Shown piece after piece: positions 56,227 to 64,000 of a stretch of 64,000 nucleotides of DNA. The position numbers were made by a program, and so were the translations under genes. Origin of the DNA: Costus lasius (taxonomy: Eukaryota; Streptophyta; Magnoliopsida; Zingiberales; Costaceae); assembly GCA_027563935.2 (NCBI GenBank), contig CM050454.1, forward strand, positions 43,552,596 through 43,616,595, given 5' to 3'. Under the pieces are notes generated by a model. It worked only from the letters and a program-made list of their open reading frames with translations. It was not told the DNA's origin and ran no database searches. How positions within the stretch are numbered: the stretch's first letter is position 1; each line of letters starts with the position of its first letter.

Positions 56227-59200
56227 ATTACTGCAGCAACGAACACCACAGCCTTCAATGTGCGATCCCTACTGGAAAGGGAGAAGTTTGCTGGGCCAAA
56301 CTTCTCAGACTGGTACGGACACCTTAAGATTGTCCTTAAGGCTGAGAGGAAACTGTATGTCCTCGAGACGGCTATACCGCCTCAACCCGCTGCGAACGCC
56401 GCAAGGGCGGTTCGGGATGCTTATGAAAAGCATGTCAATGATAGCATTGACGTCGCTTGCCTTATGCTAGCGTCTATGACGCCACAGCTGCAGCGTCAGC
56501 ATGAGGATTTGTCAGCTATAGAAATTATAGCAAACCTCAAACTGCTGTATGCTGCACAGGCAAGGACTGAACGCTACAACTTGACGAAACTTTTCTTTCA
56601 GAGCAAACTGACTGAAGGGAGTCCAGTGGGAGCTCACGTACTCAAGATGATTGGGTACAATGAGGCTCTAGAGAAACTGGGACACACCATCAATCAGGAG
56701 CTTGTTGTAGACATCATCCTGCAGTCTCTCCCGGCCTCTTTCGATCTGTTCATCATTAATTTTAATATGAACAAGATCGACTGTACGCCTGCAGAGTTAC
56801 TGAACATGCTCTTGACAACTGAGCAGACTCAGTCTCGTGAGAAGGGAACGCCTTCATCCTCTGTCCTCATGGTTCCTTCTAGGAACAAGAAGAAGGGGAA
56901 GAAGGGCAAAGCCCCTGTCAAGAGCTACAACAAGGCTCTGAAACAAAAGGTCAAGCGGTCAAAGGAATACAGATGTTTCCATTGTGGCCAGCTGGGTCAC
57001 TGGAAAAAGGACTGTAAAGCGCTCCAAGGAGAGAAGAAGGGAAGCAACTCTTTCGCTTCTGGCTCAGGTATTTTCGTGACTGAAGTCATGATTTCTTCTT
57101 CTATTTCATGGGTGTTAGACACTGCATGTGGAGTTCACATTTGTTCAAATGTACAGGAACTCAAGAGAAGAAGACAGGTGGGACAGCATGAGGTGGACCT
57201 ACGAGTAGGAAACGGGGCACGGGTTGCTGCTGTTGCTGTAGGAGTTTATCACATCTCTTTACCATCTGGTCTTGTATTAGAACTGGACAATTGTTATTTG
57301 TACCGAGCATAACTAAGAATATTATCTCTATTCCTGCTCTTGTCAGGAAAGGGTTTTCCTTTGAATGCAAGATTTCAAAGTGTTATATTTCTTTTGATAA
57401 TATTGTTTATGCTACTGGGTCGATTAACAATGGGTTATTCATGTTGGACATGGAATGTTCTATACAGAAGATTGATATTAAGAAAGCCAAGTATGCTGAT
57501 GACAGCACCTTGCTATGGCATAGTCGTTTAGGCCATATTAACAAGAAGCGCATTAAGTGGTTGCATGACCATGGACTGCTGGGATCATTCCCCTATGAGG
57601 AGCTTGATACATGCAAAGCTTGTTTAATGGGTAAAATGACGAAGTCTCCTTTTTCCAACAAAGGTCAAAGGGCTTCAGGTTTACTTGACCTCATTCACAG
57701 TGATGTGTGTGGGCCATTTAGTAAACATGCCAGAGGTGGCTATTCATACTTCATTACCTTTACTGATGATTTCAGTAGGTATGGTTATGTCTATCTAATG
57801 AGACATAAGAGTGAATCTTTTGACAAGTTCAAAGAGTTCAAAAATGAAGTACAAAATCAGTTAGGCCGAAATATCAAGACACTTCGTTCAGATCGAGGTG
57901 GAGAATACTTGAGTCATGAGTTTACTGACTATCTGAAGGAGTGTGGGATTATCTCACAGCTCACTCCGCCAGGAACACCGCAATGGAATGGTGTGTCCGA
58001 GAGGAGAAATAGAACTTTACTGGATATGGTTCGTTCTATGATAAGTCAGGCTACTCTACCTTACTCCTTTTGGGGATTTGCACTGGAAACAGCTGCAAAG
58101 GTACTAAACCGAGTGCCATCCAAGGCCGTTTCAAAGACTCCATATGAGTTATGGTATGGGAAACAGCCGAGCTTGACATTTATTAAGATCTGGGGTTGCG
58201 AGGCTTATGTCAAAAAGCTCGCCTCTGGGAAACTAGAGAGCAGATCTGAGAAATGTATCTTTGTCGGTTACCCTAAAGAAACAAAGGGTTATTATTTCTA
58301 CAATCCCAAAGAGAACAAAGTATTTGTTGCTCGGACGGCTATTTTTCTTGAGAAGGAATTTCTTCTGCAAGAAGCCAGTGGGAGAGAAATAAAGCTGGAT
58401 GAGAATCCAGAAGAAGGACAAAGTAGTCAAGTACAGTTGGATGAGCCTGAGCCAGTAGATCAGGTTATTGAACAACCTGAGGCTCAGATATCACGGGAAC
58501 CGCGAAGATCGGGAAGGATCCGTCGACAGCCTGAGCGCTATGACGGAGTCTACATCATTGATGATGAACCCCTCACTTATGCGGATGCGAGCCGAGATGG
58601 ACTCCATGTCAGATAACCAAGTTTGGGATTTGGTTGATCCGCCTCCGGGAGTAATCCCTATAGGCTGTAAGTGGATCTTCAAGAAGAAGATGGACATGGA
58701 TGGTAACGTGGTTACCTATAAAGGCAGGCTAGTTGCGAAAGGTTTCAAACAAATCTACGGGATAGATTATGATGAAACTTTCTCTCCTGTAGCTATGTTC
58801 AAGTCTATTCGGATTATTCTTGCGATAGCGGCATATTATGATTATGAGATCTGGCAGATGGATGTGAAGACCGCTTTCCTTAATGGAAAATTAGAAGAGG
58901 ATGTGTATATGACACAACCTGAAGGTTTCACTAATCCATCAGATCATCATAAAATATGCAAATTAAAGAAGTCTATTTATGGACTTAAACAAGCATCAAG
59001 AAGCTGGAATATTCGTTTTGATGAATCAATATGTGAATTTGGTTTCATCAAGAATGAAGATGACCCGTGTGTATATAAGAGGTTTAGTGGGAGCGTGATT
59101 ACTTTTCTAGTCCTCTACGTCGATGATATCTTAATCATTGGAAACGATATTCCTGAACTACATGCGGTTAAGGCATGGTTAAGAAAATGTTTCCAGATGA

Positions 59201-60099
59201 AAGATTTAGGAGAAGCAGCCTATGTATTAGGTGTGAAGATCTACAGAGATAGATCTAAGAGGCTTCTCGGGCTGTGCCAGAGTACTTACATCGATAAAGT
59301 CCTGGAGAGATTCCATTTAGAAAATTCTAAAAGAGGATATCTTCCAGTCAGACATGGTCTGAATCTTTCAAAGAGTTAGTGTCCACAAACACAGACTGAG
59401 AAAGATGAAATGGACAATACGCCTTATGCTTCGGCTATTGGGTCCATTATGTATGCGATGTTGTGTACTCGCCCAGACGTTGCTTACGGGTTAAGCGTGA
59501 CCAGTCGATTCCAAAGTAATCCAGGGCATGCACACTGGATTGCGGTCAAGAACATTTTGAAATATCTTCGGAGGACCAAAGATATGTTCTTGATATATGG
59601 AGGTCAGGAAGAACTCAGTATTGAAGGATATACTGACGCTTCATTCCAATCTGACCAGGATGATTTCCGATCGCAATCAGGCTATGTTTTTAGCTTGAAT
59701 GGAGGTGCAGTGGTGTGGAAAAGTTTCAAACAGTCAATTGTTGCTGATTCCACAACAGAAGCCGAGTATGTTGCAGCCTCAGAAGCATCCAAGGAGGCAG
59801 TGTGGATTCGTAAGTTCGTTCAGGAACTTTGTGTTGTTCCTTCGAGTGCAGATCCTTTGGTTATCTTCTGTGATAACACTAGAGCAATTGCACAAGCAAA
59901 GGAACAACGGTCGCACCAGAAGTCCAAGCACATACAGAGAAGGTTTCACTTGATCCGGGAGATCATTGATCGTGGCGAGATCAAAGTCTGCAAGGTTCAT
60001 ACAGATGACAATCTGGCTGACCCGCTTACAAAGCCTCTGGCGCAGCAGAAGCATGAGAAGCACTGTAATAATATGGGCTTGAGATTTCTCAACCATTAG
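56227..60099 (+). pseudogene. E5 gag-pol polyprotein, two frameshifts and one stop
   Basis: Open from the proposed acceptor; no ATG at the classical gag start. Gag, zinc knuckle (about 56971-57012) and protease are in one frame to a one-base deletion near 57298. Integrase (HHCC, DD35E) then runs to about 58587, where 41 bp are missing between two ATGCG repeats, shifting the frame before RT. RT with Y-V-D-D (about 59116-59133) is open to TAG at 59377-59379 (CAG in sisters), and RNase H then continues in the same frame to 60099. RNase H carries F-C-D-N-T-R where sisters have F-C-D-N-T-G. A three-codon insertion lies in the gag linker near 56830. Inactive as read. Confidence 0.92.
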
Positions 60100-60108
60100 A
60101 TTAAGTGC

Positions 60109-60118
60109 AAGTGGGAGA
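60109..60118 (+). other. E5 polypurine tract
   Basis: AAGTGGGAGA next to the 3' LTR. Confidence 0.87.
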
Positions 60119-60119
60119 T

Positions 60120-61802
60120 TGTTGGGGTATGCCCTTAAGGCTAATGTTTGAGGCCTTGGGATTATATCAGTATCATGTATAAACTCTATGTTTATAAAGG
60201 CAATGGTTGTTATTCAGGTTGTTACATCATCTGCTGCAATATGTATACTTCTGAATAATGTCTCAATGCTGTTCGGCTTGGCTGACATGCAGTCTTGTCC
60301 TTAGTCGAGATATCTTGGTGAACATGAGACAGCCTTGATATGATTGAGACTAATATGTGTTCTAATCTTATAGGATGCTTCGAGCATGGAATAAGATGTA
60401 GACTCATGGGTACATTGGATGTACTGGACAGACCCTACTTAGGATATTCAATTGCTTGTCACAATGTGAATAATCCTTATATGCAAACAAGTGGCATATT
60501 TCCTCTGACTTGAGATCACTTCTGTTTCTAAATGATGATTGGCATTGTTTTGAGGTAGTTCAATATCATTTGAAACATAATGGTTATAGACTATCTTGGA
60601 TAATGAGCATGAGTCATATTAGGGCGCTAGTGATAGATATAGGATTGCCGTCTCCTTGATTGGAGTGTGATGTTCTATAGGGGCCCCCTGTATGAGATGA
60701 TTGAGAAAGTGTATGGCCATACCCAGATGACTATGTTTCATCTGATCTAATCATTCTCATCATATTGGAATCACAGGCTTGACACGCTTGTCCAATAAGA
60801 ACATCCAGTGGCAAAGGAAACATGTATGCCTAGTGAAGTGGATTCACACTTGTGCTGTGGTTTGGGTGTAGTCTTGGAAGACTCTTTCCTTTATATCGGG
60901 AGACAGTGATGTGTTGCTAGATACCCCTCACTGATCGTGATAACGTAAGTTATCGTTACCGACATTTAAAGGAAACCCTTAGGGTCGCACAATTTGATGA
61001 TATGGCTTACTTGAGTCAGATCGTGTGGACTGAATTGTTTTGATTCAGTTTAAAGGGATTTAATCTCTGATTGTAAGTGAGATCTGGTCTGATCATGTTT
61101 GATTGATTAGGGCTTGAGATCGGTAAGCTTCGATCAAGAGAATTGATGCTAGATCGGTGAGATCAAGAGCATCAAGAGATGAACGGTTAGATCTTGAACC
61201 ATTTGGTTCAGTAAGATCTAGACCATGGCTTGGGCTGATTTGATTTGGTCTTTGAACCAAATTGAAATGGATCGAATTGGCTTGAACCGGTTCACATGTG
61301 TGAACGCTTGGTTCAAAGCTTGAAGGCGTTTTGGTCGGTTTTGAGATCATGGGCGCATGGCTACATGACTTTCTATTTTTGGAAAGTCATTAACGCCACT
61401 TCCTCTCAACGCCAAAAACGCTTGCCTCTTCTCGACGCCCTCTCTCTCGTGTGTGTGACTTCTTCACGCCTTGGAGAGCATTCGGACAAGCCAAGGAAAA
61501 AGGAGATCTCATCCCTTCAAGCGATTAGGACACTTAGAGATCCTTGCTAGCACAAGGAGCGACAAGAAGAAAGCTTCTCTCATCTTGTGTGCGGTGCCTT
61601 TGGAGAAGAAGCACTCGCATCTTTGCTTCCAAGTCGCCATCCTTGCAATGGCAATGGTATGAATCCCTTTCGCTCTATACAAGCCTTAAGAGTTGATTAT
61701 ATGACATGCATATCGATTTTCTATGAAACCCTTGCTTCCGCATGTATGATCCTTGTTATGCGCCTATTAGGGTTTCTTCCCCCCTATTTTGGGGACCTTT
61801 CA
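60120..61802 (+). repeat. E5 3' LTR (1683 bp)
   Basis: Same length as the 5' LTR, about 0.7% different by eye, most changes being transitions. Ends GGGGACCTTTCA before GATCC. Confidence 0.93.
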
Positions 61803-62482
61803 GATCCAAACAGAAAATAAAATTTTTGAAATACCCATGGCATCAATTTTATTTCCTTATGTGCCCTACTACCTTACAACGGTCCATTAATAGGCATCCA
61901 CTCATCAGACCAAGTCAGACCCACTGGCCTTGCATGCATCTAGTCATAACTGACTTGCGTCGACCTGATGGTCAACTATGCATGCCTTAAGGGCTGAACG
62001 TCCCACTTGATTTTTGGCAAGCGGGTGTGACCCCGGGCCTAAATTATGATCGTTCACAAGGCGCCTCAATCAGACATTGCTACACGCCCTTCTGCAGTCG
62101 ACCTATAGCCACCTGTATAGCTTGCGCTCAGGTGCTATCCGGCCGACCCATCTAGGCTGTCAGATGGTCTGATTAGGCTATTGGGTCCAGACTTGACTAA
62201 CGACTTCAACCCTATTAACCCGTCTAAGTATTTGAAGCAGGCGCTTAAATAGATCTAGTGAGGGTCGCGCATGATAATAAGTTTTGATTGAAAACTTTTA
62301 TTATAAGCGCAAACAAACATCACACATGCGCAAGCTTAGTTGAAAACAAAACACATGTAGATCTAACACATGAAATGAATTTGCGCATGATAACTAAAGC
62401 ATGCGCATCTAGTAGATCTACCAAATCATAAAACAAAACATGGATCACAAGAAAGCAATCATATGTATGAAGCCAAAACCAT
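61803..62482 (-). other. E2 leader, PBS-proximal part
   Basis: Starts with the second GATCC and resumes the E2 leader. It shares the segment with TGTGCCCTAC, ACGGTCCATT and GGCTGTCAGATGGTCTGAT found in the other leaders. No gene seen. Confidence 0.8.
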
Positions 62483-62494
62483 GCTCTGATACCA
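62483..62494 (-). other. E2 primer-binding site
   Basis: Minus-strand TGGTATCAGAGC, two bases from the LTR at 62497. Confidence 0.9.
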
Positions 62495-62496
62495 AT

Positions 62497-64000
62497 TGAA
62501 AGTAACCCTAGGTCACATACGCATATAAAATTTTTCGCATGACTAGGTCCAAAATCGAATGACTTAAACATATGATCAACATATGAAGGCTTGTATAGAA
62601 CAAGTGAGGATGTTACCATGGCCATGAGAGGCGGCTTGGAAGAAAAAGGGCGAGCGGCTCTTCTCCAAAGGAATCACACACAAGATGGATTTTCGCTTCT
62701 TCCTTGTAATCCTTGTGCTAGCAAAGATCCAAAGAGTCTTTGATCGTGTGAGGAGATGTCCTCTTCTTGCTGGCCGCACTACTCCCTCTCTTGGCGTGAA
62801 GACGAACCAAAAACCCGAGAGGAGCAAGGGGCGAGAGGGGTGTTCATACGTTCGAAAACGTGGGACGTTTCTCAAGAGAAAAATCGGCTTCCAAATATAG
62901 TAAGTGTTTAACTCCCCATGAAGCCATCGAAACTCCTCTCCCCTTTGAACCATGCGTTCACTTAAGTGAACCGGTTCAATTCCATTTGGTTCAAGGACCA
63001 AATCGAACCAGCCATGGTCTTGATCTCTTTGAACCTCATGGTTCAAGATCTAACCACACATCTCAATGAACCTCCTGATCTCTATGATCAAGCATCAATT
63101 TTCCCGATCGAAGCTTACTGATCATATGTCCTAATCAATCAAACATGATCAGACTAGATCTTACTTCCGATCAGAGTTTAAATTGCTTTAAACTGAACTA
63201 GAATAATTCCAGTCCACACGATCTGACATAAGTAAGCAATATCATCAAATTGTGCGACCCTGAGGGTTTCCTTCAATGTCGGTAACGACAACTTATGTTA
63301 TCACGATCAGAGAGGGGTATCTAGCAACACATCACTGTCTCCCGATATGAAGGAAAGAGTCTTCCAAGACTACTCCCAAACCACAGCACAAGTGTGAATC
63401 CAATTCACTCAGTATACATGCTCCCTTTGCCACTGGATGTTCTCGTTGGACAAGCATGTCAAGCCTGTAATTCCAACACGATGAGAATGGTTAGATCAGA
63501 TGAACATAGTCATCTGGGTATGGCCATACTCTTTCTCAACCATCTCATCCAGGGGGCCCCTTTAGAACATCACACTCCAACTAGGAGAGGCAATCCTATA
63601 TCTATCACTAGTGTCCTAACATGATTCATGCCCACTATCCAAGATAATCCTTAACCATTATCTTTCAAATGATATTGAACTACCTCAAGACAATGTCAAT
63701 CATCACTTAGAAACACAAGTGATCTCAAGTCAAAGGGAATATACCACTTGCTTGCTTATAAGGATTTATTCACATTGTGACAAACAATTGAATATCCTAA
63801 GTAGGGTCAGTCCAGTACATCCAATGCACCTATGTGTCTAAATCTTATTCCATGCTCGAAGCATCCTATAAAATCAGAACACATATTAGTCTCAATCATA
63901 TCAAGGCTGTCTCATGTTCACCAAGATATCTCGACTAAGGACAACTCTGAATGTCAGCAAAGCTGAACATCATTGAGACATTACTCAGAGGTATACATAC
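62497..64000 (-). repeat. E2 5' LTR, cut by the window edge
   Basis: Matches the E2 3' LTR (28374 onward) with about 16 differences by eye over 1.5 kb. About 120 bp are missing at the right edge. The mini-exon ATGGCCATG (62625-62617, minus) is followed by GTAACA. Confidence 0.92.

Larger units (their letters stand above)
52759..61802 (+). mobile_element. E5: complete family A Ty1/copia element (9044 bp) in the E2 leader
   Basis: LTRs 52759-54441 and 60120-61802, both 1683 bp, with about a dozen substitutions by eye. PBS 54444-54455 (one mismatch), leader, gag-pol to 60099, polypurine tract 60109-60118. Inserted in the opposite orientation to its host E2 with a perfect GATCC duplication. Confidence 0.95.
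28374..64000 (-). mobile_element. E2: family A Ty1/copia element hosting two nested groups, runs off the window
   Basis: Minus-strand copia element. 3' LTR 28374-30000; polypurine tract 30002-30011; pol end 30021-30105; the E3 group inserted at 30106-47801; pol and gag 47807-51609; leader 51610-52758, E5 inserted 52759-61802, leader resumes 61808-62482; PBS 62483-62494; 5' LTR from 62497 past the window end. Each resumption of sequence after an insert is exact and flanked by a five-base duplication. The LTRs differ by about 1.1% by eye, the oldest value among family A copies here. Confidence 0.92.

Noticed and set aside
1..64000. Search for a non-transposon gene cluster or new defence-type system
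   Set aside because: Every stretch could be assigned to an LTR element, its leader or an LTR. No unrelated gene remained to support such a claim.

Overview
The window is plant repetitive DNA. It is a stack of nested LTR retrotransposons, and I see no ordinary host gene. Two related Ty1/copia families account for almost everything. Their ~1.7-2.1 kb LTRs begin TGTTGG, their primer-binding site matches plant initiator tRNA-Met (TGGTATCAGAGC), and the order is gag-PR-IN-RT-RNaseH, so they most resemble the Angela/BARE-type lineage of seed plants. A fragment of a Ty3/gypsy element lies between the copia blocks. Species and monocot/dicot status cannot be decided from this sequence. In the notes, family A has LTRs starting TGTTGGGGTATGCCC and family B has LTRs starting TGTTGGTGTATATGCCC.

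Layout. 1-5307 is the 3' part of a plus-strand family A element (E0), inserted in the left LTR of a minus-strand family B element (EB, 5308-25451). EB also holds a solo family A LTR (12064-13813) in its leader and a complete family A element (E1, 14608-23718, target duplication CTCCA) in its right LTR. 25452-28373 is a minus-strand gypsy remnant (gag, primer-binding site, LTR) cut by EB on one side and by E2 on the other. E2 (28374 to beyond 64000, minus) is a family A element carrying two nested groups. E3 (30106-47801, target duplication CAGCT) sits in the end of E2 pol and itself contains E4 (to 47206), which contains a solo LTR (42585-44262, target duplication GGTAC). E5 (52759-61802, plus, target duplication GATCC) sits in the E2 leader. 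By-eye LTR divergence agrees with this order: about 1% for the hosts EB and E2, 0.5-0.7% for E1, E3 and E5, and close to 0.1% for E4.

Coding state. All polyproteins are broken by stops, small indels or deletions, except E3. E3 has an uninterrupted zinc knuckle-PR-IN-RT-RNaseH frame but has lost the rest of gag. Six of eight premature stops in family A copies are single C-to-T changes in CAG, CCAG or CGA contexts.

Most interesting signals. (1) Every family A LTR carries a tiny start-codon exon, ATGGCNNTG or a close variant, followed by a GT donor in U5. A good acceptor lies 21 bases before the classical gag ATG. Splicing the two keeps the gag frame in every copy where both ends are visible, and would remove the primer-binding site from the translated RNA. 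(2) The LTR at 36459-38144 is a chimera of E3 and E4 sequence with its breakpoint confined to about 26 bases. With the stranded LTR half at 47207-47801 it records a nested insertion followed by LTR-LTR deletion. (3) Several leader and LTR hairpins keep their pairing while their bases change. I found no RNA gene, CRISPR array or non-transposon system.
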